DNA of 64,000 nt from UBA4459 sp963776205 (lineage in GTDB: Bacteria > Bacteroidota > Bacteroidia > Bacteroidales > F082), in the NCBI GenBank assembly GCA_963776205.1, contig CAVZLR010000001.1:434001-498000 (forward strand), in the 5' to 3' direction. Shown piece after piece: positions 8,425 through 17,717 of the stretch. Position 1 is the first letter of the stretch. The number at the start of each line of letters is the position of its first letter. The notes under the pieces were generated by a model. It saw only the letters and a program-made list of their open reading frames with translations, did not search any database and had not been told where the DNA came from. Made by a program: the position numbers and the translations under genes.

Positions 8425-9120
8425 ATGAAAAAAATACATATTTTCATAGTAACTATAATTTTAGTATCGTTCAGCCTGGATGCGGTTTCGCAGGTGATCA
8501 GCGAAAGTGCCAAGCGCAAATTTACAGTTGGTGTTGATGTTTTTACAGATATTTGGATGTATGATGTCGTTCCACCATATATGGATCAGTTTTTTGAACT
8601 GAGGACCATTCAGCAGGGGGCTACCGGCTTTATGCAGTACAATATGCAAATTGGGAAACAAGAACTTGCCACTTTTGCATTTGGTTTAGGTATCCGGAAC
8701 CATAATATGTACTCTAATTCTGTTATTGAAGATGTAAAAGCAGATACGATCAAATTTGTAAGTATACCCAGTAGTGTTGAATACCGGAAAAGCAAAGTAA
8801 ACTTTACCTATTTGGATTTACCAATTGAAATTAAATTACGTTGGGAGAACGGATTTAAACTGGTGCCCGGATTTAAAGTTGGTTACCTGATTGATAGCAA
8901 ACAAAAATATAAAGGCGACCGTTATGACGAACAGATAATGGTTAAAGAGAAATCCAAAACAATCCGCCAGAAAGAAGACTGGTCGTATGGATTTACTTTA
9001 AGGATAGGTTATAAAGTTGCGAGTCTGTACGGCTATTACCAGATCTCTGATGTTTTCCAGGCAGGAAAGGGTCCTGCATTGAGTCCTATTTCTGTGGGTA
9101 TTACAATTACTCCATTTTAA
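8425..9120 (+). CDS. Outer-membrane beta-barrel protein (porin-family type)
   Basis: A 231-residue protein with a Sec signal peptide (MKKIHIFIVTIILVS, cleavage probably after VSQ) and amphipathic strands such as YLDLPIEIKLRW, and it ends in an aromatic residue (ITITPF), as outer-membrane barrels do. It resembles the PorT/OMP_b-brl_2 group of Bacteroidota. I choose ATG 8425 because a promoter box (8398-8405) would be inside any longer reading. It is convergent with the M28 peptidase gene, 11 bases apart. Specific function unknown. Confidence 0.75.
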   Translation: MKKIHIFIVTIILVSFSLDAVSQVISESAKRKFTVGVDVFTDIWMYDVVPPYMDQFFELRTIQQGATGFMQYNMQIGKQELATFAFGLGIRNHNMYSNSVIEDVKADTIKFVSIPSSVEYRKSKVNFTYLDLPIEIKLRWENGFKLVPGFKVGYLIDSKQKYKGDRYDEQIMVKEKSKTIRQKEDWSYGFTLRIGYKVASLYGYYQISDVFQAGKGPALSPISVGITITPF

Positions 9121-9131
9121 GGATATAATCA

Positions 9132-10124
9132 TTATTCGTTATACACCACTTCCAATACAACTCTGCCGACCATTTTCAAACTTTGTTTGTCAATATGATC
9201 CATATTGTCGTTCATGGTATGCCAGTGCTTAAAAAAGCTTTTATGGCTATTCGACGGGTTTAAGTGAATAATGTCGATAGATGGAATTTTCGCGTATTCA
9301 TTCACAAATACGTGATCATCGTTAATAGCTGCACCATCTTCATCCAGAAAATAATTCCCATAGCCCAGATCGAAGGCTTTTTGCCATACTTTATTTAAAA
9401 CAAACTCGGCATATTGGCGTGAAAAATATTCTTTTCGAAATGTTGGATTAGCGGTTCCCACCATGTCCAGCAATATGCCATAAGATGCACGGTAACCAAA
9501 AACATGAGGGTTTTTCGACCAATACTGAGAGCCAAGTCCCCAATATTCTTCATTATATATATCGAGATCATTCGGAGGACCCCAATCTTCCAGGTCAAAA
9601 AACACAATATCAACACCTACATCAGGTGATTGTATGCCAAATTGCCGGGCAACTTCAAGCAAAACACCTACCCCACTTGCTCCGTCATTAGCTCCATCAA
9701 TGGGTTCTCGGTGTTTTGAAACATCTTCATCATAATCAGCAAATGGTCTTGTGTCCCAATGAGCCATGAGCAAAATTCTTTTCTTTTTGTCAGTATTGAA
9801 TGAAGCAATAATGTTTTTTCCATTCCTGGTTATATTATCGTAAGTTCTTGCCTTAAAATGCTGTATGATGATTGTATCGCTAAAAGATTGCAATTTATCA
9901 AAAAGCCAATTCGCGCATTCTTCATGTGATACCATTCCGGAAACACGTGGCCCAAATGATACCTGTTTGTTCACGAAATAATACGCAGAATCCGCATTAA
10001 ATTCAGGAACTTTTATTGTTTTCTTCACTCCCACCTGCTTTTCAGTAGTGTTTTTCCTATCTGTTAAATGCTGACACGATAAAACTAAAAGAAGCGGGAC
10101 AATCATGAAGGAGATAAATTTCAT
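9132..10124 (-). CDS. M28-family zinc peptidase / glutaminyl cyclase-like lipoprotein
   Basis: A 330-residue lipoprotein with a type II signal (lipobox VLSCQ, Cys17). The M28 zinc ligands are visible in MAHWDTRPFAD and DGANDGASGVGVLLE, the carboxylate in DLEDWGPP and a late His in SNSHKSFFKHWHTMND. This set, including the W-x-P after the DLED segment, is closer to secreted glutaminyl cyclase-type M28 proteins than to aminopeptidases; either activity is possible. It acts in the periplasm or on the outer membrane. The nitroreductase gene lies 6 bases upstream in the same direction, suggesting cotranscription. Confidence 0.85.
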   Translation of the reverse strand: MKFISFMIVPLLLVLSCQHLTDRKNTTEKQVGVKKTIKVPEFNADSAYYFVNKQVSFGPRVSGMVSHEECANWLFDKLQSFSDTIIIQHFKARTYDNITRNGKNIIASFNTDKKKRILLMAHWDTRPFADYDEDVSKHREPIDGANDGASGVGVLLEVARQFGIQSPDVGVDIVFFDLEDWGPPNDLDIYNEEYWGLGSQYWSKNPHVFGYRASYGILLDMVGTANPTFRKEYFSRQYAEFVLNKVWQKAFDLGYGNYFLDEDGAAINDDHVFVNEYAKIPSIDIIHLNPSNSHKSFFKHWHTMNDNMDHIDKQSLKMVGRVVLEVVYNE

Positions 10125-10130
10125 GGCAAA

Positions 10131-10733
10131 TTATTTATTAAAAATGTCTGTTTTTTCACCAAAAATACCCTCAAAAACCAGATTGTCAATTGGCATTCTT
10201 TTTCTTCCTGCAATTTCCGACTTGTACATATCTTCCGGCAATAGTTCTGGATTGCCATAATAGCCAAATGCAGTTACTGAAACCGGCTGAAAGTCATCAG
10301 GAATTTTAAATAAATGGATTGCTTTTTCCTGACTAAACCCACTCATTTGATGTGAATAAACACCCTGATTCATGGCTTCGAGACTCAAATAGGCTACTGC
10401 CTGACCGAGGTCATATTTATGGGTCGCATTTGGTTTTCCATTCCGTGTAAACGTTTTCTTGGCCAGATTTAAAATCAGAACCGTGGCATTCTCTGCCCAT
10501 TTTTGGTTCCATTCATCAAGTGATTCAAGTATTTTATCATATGATTTTTTCCCTTTTATGCCAACTATAAATCGCCAGGGTTGTTCATTAAATGCTGAAG
10601 GACTCCAACGGGCTGCTGCCAATATTCGACGTAATTTTTCAATTTCTACAGGCCGGTCGCTAAAAGCCCTCGGGCTCCAACGGTAGGTGGCCAATGAATT
10701 GATTTTGTATTTACTGATGACTGGCTTTTTCAT
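10131..10733 (-). CDS. Nitroreductase-family FMN oxidoreductase
   Basis: A 200-residue cytoplasmic flavoprotein. The FMN-binding N-terminus is YRWSPRAFSDRPVE with AARWSPSAFNEQPWRF, the standard nitroreductase signature in which both segments contact the flavin phosphate and ring. The C-terminus retains the family pattern AFGYYGNPELLP. It would reduce nitro or quinone compounds with NAD(P)H; the physiological substrate is unknown. It probably forms a two-gene unit with the M28 lipoprotein. Confidence 0.88.
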   Translation of the reverse strand: MKKPVISKYKINSLATYRWSPRAFSDRPVEIEKLRRILAAARWSPSAFNEQPWRFIVGIKGKKSYDKILESLDEWNQKWAENATVLILNLAKKTFTRNGKPNATHKYDLGQAVAYLSLEAMNQGVYSHQMSGFSQEKAIHLFKIPDDFQPVSVTAFGYYGNPELLPEDMYKSEIAGRKRMPIDNLVFEGIFGEKTDIFNK

Positions 10734-10783
10734 TCTAAGATTATTTTTAACAAAATTAGTTATTTCCGAAGCATTTTTGTGTT

Positions 10784-12148
10784 TTAAAACACCAAAGTAA
10801 ATAAAGCGCCATCATCTGGTTTTGACCTGACGCTTATACTGCCTTTATGCATTTGCATAATCTGTCGTGATAAACTCAAACCAATACCTGAGCCCGTCTT
10901 TTTTGATGTGAAGAACGGCATAAATATTTTATCTAAAATATCCTGTTTAATTCCATTCCCGTTATCAGCAATCTCAATGGTTGTTCGATTATTCAAATTA
11001 GTTGAGGCAACAATTGTTATTTGTGGCTCAGGTACATCTTTTATTGCATCTACTGCATTTAGCAACAGGTTGATCACTACCTGGTCTATGAGGTCGGGGT
11101 CAGCAAGTATTTTTAATTCTTTTGGATAGATTTTAATTTTAATCTGAATATTGTATTGACTTATTTTTGGTTGCAGCAATTCAAGACTTCTGTCAAATAA
11201 CTCACGTACAACAAAATATCGGAAGTTTGGCTTTGGAATTCGAGTCAGGTTCCTATAAATTTCGACAAAATTCAACAGACCTTTGCTCCTGCTTTCAATA
11301 GTTGAAATAGCATGTAATATGTCTTCAAGTCCCTCTTTTTCATTTTCAGTAATCTGAGGGTTTGAATTTTTATATTCAAGAAGCATATTGTTTACTGTAG
11401 ATGCCAGTGAAGATATAGGTGTGATGGAATTCATAATCTCATGGGTTAATACTCGAATCAGTTTTTGCCACGATTCTATTTCTTTTTGTTCCAACTCAGG
11501 ATGAATATCCTGGAAAGACACCAATACATATTCCTCTCCCCTCATCCGGAATTCTGTGGCATGAATGGAAAGTTGCACCAACTCATCTTTTATAAAAAGC
11601 TTCAGCAGGATTTTCTCACCAGCTTTCATTTCCATAAGCTTATCAGGCAGATCGTCAGAGATTTCCTTTAAGTTTTCAATTTTGCGAAGATTCGCAATTT
11701 GCAAAAGTCGTTTAACGGCATTATTGAAAACATCTACATATCCATCGCGTTTAAAAACAATGATGCCAATACTCACATGCTGAATAACTGTGAGCAGATA
11801 ATTGAAATGTTCTTCTTTTTCTGTTTTGTTTTTATTAAAGGCAGTGATTACTTTATTGAATTCGTTGTTTAATCCTTCAAAGCTTTTTCCAAGTTCATTA
11901 TCTGCAAAGCTGCTGGTAAAATCAGCATGTCGGATAGATTCAAAAAAACGAATTAGTTTTCGGTTGGTTTGTTCGGTATACCTGATTAATGCTATAATCT
12001 GTGCAATCAGTAACAGAGCTAATATAATGGTGCTTACTGTATACGCTGTTTGCTGAAATGTAAAAACAATTAAAGAAATGGTAATCACTAAAAGCGAAAT
12101 CCTCAAGATAACCTGTAATCTGAACCTTTTATAAACCATATTTTTCAA
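10784..12148 (-). CDS. NtrY-like membrane sensor histidine kinase
   Basis: A 454-residue kinase with two N-terminal transmembrane helices (about residues 13-30 and 36-55), a HAMP-like linker, a PAS-like region (NYLLTVIQHVSIGIIVF) and HisKA with the phospho-acceptor His236 in LTHEIMNSITPI. The HATPase domain has NLLLNAVDAI, ADNGNGI and GSGIGLSLSR. The gene overlaps the sigma-54 regulator by 20 bases, so the pair forms an operon. It probably senses an envelope signal and phosphorylates the adjacent NtrC-type regulator. Confidence 0.9.
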   Translation of the reverse strand: MKNMVYKRFRLQVILRISLLVITISLIVFTFQQTAYTVSTIILALLLIAQIIALIRYTEQTNRKLIRFFESIRHADFTSSFADNELGKSFEGLNNEFNKVITAFNKNKTEKEEHFNYLLTVIQHVSIGIIVFKRDGYVDVFNNAVKRLLQIANLRKIENLKEISDDLPDKLMEMKAGEKILLKLFIKDELVQLSIHATEFRMRGEEYVLVSFQDIHPELEQKEIESWQKLIRVLTHEIMNSITPISSLASTVNNMLLEYKNSNPQITENEKEGLEDILHAISTIESRSKGLLNFVEIYRNLTRIPKPNFRYFVVRELFDRSLELLQPKISQYNIQIKIKIYPKELKILADPDLIDQVVINLLLNAVDAIKDVPEPQITIVASTNLNNRTTIEIADNGNGIKQDILDKIFMPFFTSKKTGSGIGLSLSRQIMQMHKGSISVRSKPDDGALFTLVF

Positions 12149-13508
12149 TTCTACGGTATAAAGATGCTCTTGTTAATCCAAGTTCCTTAGCAGCCCTGCT
12201 TATATTGCCTCCGTGCTTATCAATTACTTTACGAATAAGTAATTTTTCTACTTCATTCAGATTCATATTGTCAGGCGTAAATGATTCATCTCTATTGTTA
12301 TTTGCATCGTCCATGAAGAAATCATGCGGTTCCAGAATGTTGGAATCGCTCAAGATTACCGCCCTCTCAACGGCATGTTGTAATTCCCTGATATTACCTG
12401 GCCAATCATGCATTTGCAATCGTTTCAGTGTTCCAGAATTAATTCTTTTATTAGGAATATTGTATTTCTTGCGGTATATATCGAGGAAATATTCAAGTAA
12501 TGGTTCTATATCTTCGTGACGTTCTCTGAGTGGAGGTAGCAAAATTTCAACAGTATTAATCCTATAAAGTAGATCCTGCCTGAATTTACCTTCATTCACC
12601 ATTTGATACAATGGCATATTCGTAGCACAAATCAACCTGACATCAATAGGAATTTCTTTATTTGAGCCTAGTCGTACGATTTTTCTGCTTTGCAGTACAC
12701 TGAGTAATTTTGATTGCAGGTTTTGAGACAAATTACCTATTTCGTCTAAAAAAATAGTGCCTTTGGAAGCAGCTTCAAAGCGACCTGAACGGTCTTCTTT
12801 TGCATCAGTAAAAGCACCTTTTTTATATCCGAATAATTCGCTTTCAAACAGGCTTTCTGTAATGGCACCAAGGTCAACATTAATAAACACATTATTGCCT
12901 CTTTTTGAAGTCCTGTGAATGGCTCTCGCGATGACTTCTTTACCAGTTCCGTTCTCTCCCAAAATCAATACATTAGCATCTGTTTTGGCCACCTTATACG
13001 CCATGTTCATTACCTTTTTCATGGCAGGTGATTTCGCAATAAAATTGCTGTAAGCCTGATCCCTGTCAGCGATTAACATTTTTTGTGTTGACCGCAAACT
13101 CTGCAATTCAACTTTAGATTCGCGAATACTTAAGGAAGCTTCGATGGTAGCCAGCAGTTTTTTATTATCCCAGGGTTTCAAAATGAAGTTTGAAGCACCT
13201 TCTTTAACTCCCTGGACAGCCAATTCAATATCACCATAGCCGGTAATAAAAATAACAGTAGCTGCAGGGTCTATCTCTAAAATTACGTTTAGCCAATGGA
13301 ATCCCTCTTGCCCACTTGTAGCATCTCTTGAGAAGTTCATATCAAGTAAAATGACATCATAGCTTTCGGTTTTCAATAAATCTGGAATGTTCTGTGGATT
13401 ATTTTCAGTGTGAATGATGACGAAGTGTTGTCGAAGGAACATTTTCGCAGCCAACAGAATGTCAGTATCATCATCAACTATTAAAATTCGGGCTTTGATT
13501 TTACTCAT
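12129..13508 (-). CDS. NtrC-type sigma-54-dependent response regulator
   Basis: A 459-residue regulator: receiver domain (VDDDTD acid pocket, phospho-acceptor Asp56 in ILLDMNFSRD), AAA+ sigma-54 interaction domain (Walker A GENGTGKEV, and GAFTDA in place of the usual GAFTGA) and a Fis-type HTH at the C-terminus (NISRAAKELGLTRASLYRR). The start is ATG 13508 (MSKIKARILIVDDD); the open frame extends upstream but that part is hydrophobic non-family sequence. It is divergent from a MacB-type ABC transporter, which is the likely target, a pairing that is common in Bacteroidota. Confidence 0.92.
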   Translation of the reverse strand: MSKIKARILIVDDDTDILLAAKMFLRQHFVIIHTENNPQNIPDLLKTESYDVILLDMNFSRDATSGQEGFHWLNVILEIDPAATVIFITGYGDIELAVQGVKEGASNFILKPWDNKKLLATIEASLSIRESKVELQSLRSTQKMLIADRDQAYSNFIAKSPAMKKVMNMAYKVAKTDANVLILGENGTGKEVIARAIHRTSKRGNNVFINVDLGAITESLFESELFGYKKGAFTDAKEDRSGRFEAASKGTIFLDEIGNLSQNLQSKLLSVLQSRKIVRLGSNKEIPIDVRLICATNMPLYQMVNEGKFRQDLLYRINTVEILLPPLRERHEDIEPLLEYFLDIYRKKYNIPNKRINSGTLKRLQMHDWPGNIRELQHAVERAVILSDSNILEPHDFFMDDANNNRDESFTPDNMNLNEVEKLLIRKVIDKHGGNISRAAKELGLTRASLYRRIEKYGL

Positions 13509-13816
13509 AAGGCAGTGTTTTCGGTAAAACAGGAATGAACAGTGTAGTAAAATTAATATATAATGTTCAAGTGTGTACAAAAATATGGACGAATTCGGAC
13601 ATAATAAGTTACACATTTCATGAATAATTACATCTAAATACTGTGAAGCAAAGGATTATAAGGATTGGCATAGAATTAGTTAAAGTTTGTTAAGAGATGT
13701 AAAGAAGTAAATGAATACTTTAACAATAATTTGGAAACACTTGATATTCGCACAGATAGATTTAAAATGTTATTATTGTAAAAAGTTGCCTGAAACAAAT
13801 CTCATAATTAAGAATT
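13509..13816. promoter_or_regulatory. Divergent control region of the NtrC regulator and ABC transporter
   Basis: 308 bp, AT-rich, no gene. At 13666-13681 the sequence TGGCATAGAATTAGTT has the GG-N10-G spacing of a -24/-12 promoter, with the -24 half (TGGCA) good and the -12 half (GT instead of GC) degenerate. This would suit sigma-54 control of the transporter by the adjacent regulator, leaving a leader of about 125 bases. Weak evidence. Confidence 0.3.
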
Positions 13817-14500
13817 ATGATCACAATCAATAATCTGAATAGGGTTTTTCATGCAGAGGATGTTGAAACCATTGCATTAAAAAATATAAATTTTAATGTG
13901 CAAGAAGGTGACTTTGTTGCTGTTATGGGACCTTCAGGCTGTGGTAAAACTACACTCCTCAATATCATTGGTATGATTGACGATGCCGATAGTGGTACAT
14001 ATTCATTGCTGGGAAAAGATATATTTTCATTGAATGAAAAACAAAAAACTGAGATAAGGAAAAATAACATAGGTTTTGTTTTTCAAAATTTTAATCTCAT
14101 AGATGAGCTGACTGTCCTTGAAAATATTGAACTACCACTATTCTATCTGGGGTGGAAAAAAGCTGACCGAAAGAAAAGAGTAAATGAAATTGTGGAAAGA
14201 TTGGAAATAAGCCATCGAAAAAACCTATTCCCGGTGCAATTATCCGGAGGGCAACAACAGAGGGTTGCGGTTGCAAGAGCCGTTGTTACCAAACCCAGAT
14301 TAATTCTTGCTGATGAGCCCACGGGCAATCTCGATTCGATGCATGGAGAAGAAGTTATGAACCTACTGGGTGAATTAAATAAAGATGGTACAACAATCCT
14401 GATGGTTACACACTCACAGAGAGATGCATCTTATAGCCGAAGAACTGTACATCTGTTTGATGGCCAGATCATTAATGAGAATCTGTCAAAACTGATATAA
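13817..14500 (+). CDS. ABC transporter ATP-binding protein (MacB/LolD type)
   Basis: A 227-residue ATPase with Walker A GPSGCGKTT, Q-loop FQNFNLIDELTVLEN, signature LSGGQQQR and Walker B LILADEPTGNLD. These features and the length place it in the LolD/MacB/FtsE group, which powers FtsX-like permeases. The partner permease starts 9 bases downstream. The operon is divergent from a sigma-54 regulator/kinase pair. Likely function: mechanotransmission across the envelope, for export or stress response, not substrate import. Confidence 0.93.
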   Translation: MITINNLNRVFHAEDVETIALKNINFNVQEGDFVAVMGPSGCGKTTLLNIIGMIDDADSGTYSLLGKDIFSLNEKQKTEIRKNNIGFVFQNFNLIDELTVLENIELPLFYLGWKKADRKKRVNEIVERLEISHRKNLFPVQLSGGQQQRVAVARAVVTKPRLILADEPTGNLDSMHGEEVMNLLGELNKDGTTILMVTHSQRDASYSRRTVHLFDGQIINENLSKLI

Positions 14501-14509
14501 CAAACAAAA

Positions 14510-16957
14510 TTGTTTACGAATTATTTTAAGATAGGGTTTAGAATACTGATACGGCAACGAAGCTATACAATGCTGAACGTTGTTGGATTAGCTGTTGGGA
14601 TCGCTGTGTTCGTATTTATCTATTTATATATTCAAAGTGAAATCAGATATGACAGGCATTGGACTGATAAAAATCAGATTTACAGGGTAACATCAAAATT
14701 CAATCTGGACGGTAACATTGACAGCACTGCGCTTACCCCATTCAGACTGGCAAGAGAGTTTGAAGAGAATTATCAGGAAGTATTGATGGCAACTAATTTA
14801 TTTTACACCGATCCTTCGGATGTAAATGATATGTCATCATTGGTTTATAATGATCAGGTTTATGAAGTTCCGGATATAACCTTAGGTAACTCGAATGTGT
14901 TTAAAATATTTGACTATCGATTTACTGAAGGAAGCCCTGATAATTCACTGGACGAACCTTATACTATGGTTATCTCAACTGACGTAGCCAGTATGATCTT
15001 CGGCCATGAACCAGCTTTAGGTAAAAAATTAAAAACAGTCGTACGTGAATATACGGTTACCGGTGTATACGAAAAGCAATGCCGACCCAGTCACTTAAAT
15101 TTTGATGCCGTTGTATCTGTCAATTCATTACCAGAAAACGATCTTGAATTGCTAAATGATAACTGGTTCTGGATTAACTCAAACACCTATGTAAAACTAG
15201 CGGATACTGTTAACCCAGTTGAATTTGGAAAGAGATTTAATCAGGTTTTCAGTCAAAAAATGGCTGAATATATTGTAAATAACAACTTGCAGGTGGAGGG
15301 TTACAGTCGCTATAAACTGGAACCCATTACAGATGTGCATTATAATACCAACCTGCTTTATGACAGTCCAAGTAACATCGACAAATCATACCTCTATATT
15401 TTTGGAATAATTGCTGCGTTTATACTGCTCACAGCATCCATTAACTATATTAATCTTGCCACTGCCCGGTCATTAAAAAGAGCTAAAGAAATAGGTGTGC
15501 GCAAGGTACTTGGTGCTTTCAAAAAACAACTAACCTTTCAATACATTGCCGAATCACTCATTCTCACATTTATCGCCTTTTTACTGGCATTAGCCTTGGT
15601 TGAATTGTTAATACCTCAATTTAACCAATTGGTTGGAAAAGAACTTACATTGGTGGGGAGTTTATTTACTAAAGACGGTATTTTCTTTGGTTTATTGTTA
15701 ATTTTTATGGTGTTTGTACTTTCGATGATCAGCGGAAGTTTCCCGGCATTTATACTTTCGGCTTTCAGGCCTGTAAGTGTTTTAAAAGGGAGTAATATCT
15801 TGATTGGTAAAGACGGAAAACAATTAATTTCCGGTGGAAGGCTGAGAAAATTTTTGGTAACCCTTCAATATTTTGTTGCTATCGGAATGATCATCTCTAC
15901 AATGATCATTGCGCAGCAAATTACATTTATTAACAAACAAGATTTAGGGTTTGAAAAAGAAAATGTTATTGTTATTAATGTACCACAGGATACCACTTAT
16001 ATGGATCGGTCAAATGATTTTTTAAATGCGCTGAAAAGCGATCCATCTGTACATCATCTCTCAGCGTCAAGCAGTGTTCCGGGTTACACACCAGGAAGGA
16101 GAATCTTTTATGTTGGTGATACATCCAAGGCTTCTTTAATCAGTTTGAATGTATTTATAATTGATACTAATTTTTTTAAACTGCTCAACATCCCATTACT
16201 ACAAGGAAATTATTTTGCAGATATACAGGTTAATGATTCGAGCTTATATTATATCATCAATGAAGCTGCAGTTAGTTTTTTGGAACTGGATACCCCTGTA
16301 GGCTCCCAACTTACCATTCCTCAAACCAGGGGAGGTAAAATTATCGGGGTTGTAAATGATTTTAATTTCTCATCATTGCACAGGCAGGTGGAACCATTGG
16401 TTTTTATTTATTTCCCGAGACATCGATATGTAATGCTAAAAACTGATGAAGCCCAACTAGACAGGGCAATTCAACATGTTCAAAAAACATGGAAACAATA
16501 TAATGAAGGGCAATTTTTACATTACACTTTATTAGATGAAAAACTGGAAAGCCTTTACGGACGTGATAAGAAGATGTTATCCCTTTTCATTTATTTTTCC
16601 ATTTTTGTCATTTTTATTTCGAGCCTCGGTTTATATGGTCTTTCGTCTTTCCTTATTGAGCAAAGGACAAAAGAAATCAGTATTAGAAAAATACTGGGGA
16701 GTTCCAAAACCCAAATTATCACATTGCTGGCCAAAGACTATTTATGGTTTGTTTTATTGGCAGGCTTGCTAGTTTCGCCACTGGTGTATTACCTCATGAA
16801 CATGTGGCTGGACAGCTTTGCATATCACATTGACATCAATGGATGGTATTTCTTACTTGGAATCCTTATAGCGTTATTAATCGCTTTCCTCACAGTACTG
16901 ATTCGTTCATTTTATGTAGTAAAAAGATCTCCGGCATTCATTTTAAAATATGAATAA
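14510..16957 (+). CDS. FtsX/MacB-type ABC transporter permease
   Basis: An 815-residue permease with the MacB layout duplicated: an N-terminal membrane helix (MLNVVGLAVGIAVFVFIYLY), a large periplasmic core domain, an FtsX triple-helix block (about residues 295-430), a second core domain and a final FtsX block ending in RSPAFILKYE. Conserved RAKEIGVRKVLGA and KEISIRKILGSSK segments precede the helix blocks. The only sensible start is TTG at 14510, giving MFTNYFKIGFRIL, typical for the family. It ends one base before the convergent LytTR regulator gene. Substrate unknown. Confidence 0.9.
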   Translation: MFTNYFKIGFRILIRQRSYTMLNVVGLAVGIAVFVFIYLYIQSEIRYDRHWTDKNQIYRVTSKFNLDGNIDSTALTPFRLAREFEENYQEVLMATNLFYTDPSDVNDMSSLVYNDQVYEVPDITLGNSNVFKIFDYRFTEGSPDNSLDEPYTMVISTDVASMIFGHEPALGKKLKTVVREYTVTGVYEKQCRPSHLNFDAVVSVNSLPENDLELLNDNWFWINSNTYVKLADTVNPVEFGKRFNQVFSQKMAEYIVNNNLQVEGYSRYKLEPITDVHYNTNLLYDSPSNIDKSYLYIFGIIAAFILLTASINYINLATARSLKRAKEIGVRKVLGAFKKQLTFQYIAESLILTFIAFLLALALVELLIPQFNQLVGKELTLVGSLFTKDGIFFGLLLIFMVFVLSMISGSFPAFILSAFRPVSVLKGSNILIGKDGKQLISGGRLRKFLVTLQYFVAIGMIISTMIIAQQITFINKQDLGFEKENVIVINVPQDTTYMDRSNDFLNALKSDPSVHHLSASSSVPGYTPGRRIFYVGDTSKASLISLNVFIIDTNFFKLLNIPLLQGNYFADIQVNDSSLYYIINEAAVSFLELDTPVGSQLTIPQTRGGKIIGVVNDFNFSSLHRQVEPLVFIYFPRHRYVMLKTDEAQLDRAIQHVQKTWKQYNEGQFLHYTLLDEKLESLYGRDKKMLSLFIYFSIFVIFISSLGLYGLSSFLIEQRTKEISIRKILGSSKTQIITLLAKDYLWFVLLAGLLVSPLVYYLMNMWLDSFAYHIDINGWYFLLGILIALLIAFLTVLIRSFYVVKRSPAFILKYE

Positions 16958-16958
16958 T

Positions 16959-17717
16959 TTAAAACCCCAGTTGACTTCTAAGATCTTTAATGCGCGACTT
17001 GCTTACATTTACACGGCTACCATCTTTTAAAATTACCATTGAACTGTCCTTTCCATATTTCTCTATTTTCTGAATGTTATTGAGGTTGATGATACTCGAC
17101 CGGTGAACCCTGACAAAGGTGTCTTGTGGTAATGCCTTTTCCAGGTAATTCATGGTTTCCTTTTTCAGGAATTTTCCTTTGGGCGTGAAGATTTCCACAT
17201 AATCGTCTTCCGATTCAATTCGAATAATTTCTGGAACCGGAACTACGTCGATTTTACTACCGGTTTTTACAAAAATTCTTTCTATTTCTTCAGTTTCTTC
17301 TTTTAGCTGTTTGGTGAATTCTACTACTTTGGGTTTCTCTTTATTCAGGCTTATTCTTTGAAATACTTTTTCGATGGCTTCAGCAAAGCGTTGTTTCGAA
17401 AATGGTTTCATCAGGTAATCAACAGCACTCAGTTCAAAAGCTTTAATTGCGTATTGATCAAAGGCAGTTGTAAAAATTACATTGGGAACCTCATCCAATA
17501 GCTCAATCATTTCAAAACCTGTTAGTTTAGGCATTTGAATATCCAGAAATACCAGGTCGGGCTTCATTTCATTGATGGTTTTAACGCCATCGAAACCATT
17601 ATCACATTCACCTATCAATTCAATTCGTTCATGATTTTTTAAAAATGCTTTTACCAGCTCCCTTGCCGGTTTCTCGTCTTCCACAATAATTGCACGTAGT
17701 TTATTCATGTTAATCAT
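16959..17717 (-). CDS. LytTR-family response regulator
   Basis: A 252-residue regulator: receiver domain with phospho-acceptor Asp in PDLVFLDIQMPKL and conserved Lys in YLMKPFSKQR, then a C-terminal LytTR DNA-binding domain (IIRIESEDDYVEIF, then FVRVHRSSIINLNNI). The start may be at 17717 or the internal ATG at 17708 (MNKLRAIIVEDE), which is the more usual N-terminus. It overlaps the upstream kinase gene by 8 bases, so they are translated as a pair. Confidence 0.92.
   Translation of the reverse strand: MINMNKLRAIIVEDEKPARELVKAFLKNHERIELIGECDNGFDGVKTINEMKPDLVFLDIQMPKLTGFEMIELLDEVPNVIFTTAFDQYAIKAFELSAVDYLMKPFSKQRFAEAIEKVFQRISLNKEKPKVVEFTKQLKEETEEIERIFVKTGSKIDVVPVPEIIRIESEDDYVEIFTPKGKFLKKETMNYLEKALPQDTFVRVHRSSIINLNNIQKIEKYGKDSSMVILKDGSRVNVSKSRIKDLRSQLGF

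Noticed and set aside
13733..13760. A second -24/-12 site (TTTGGAAACAC region)
   Set aside because: The spacing between GG and the next GC does not fit the sigma-54 pattern.
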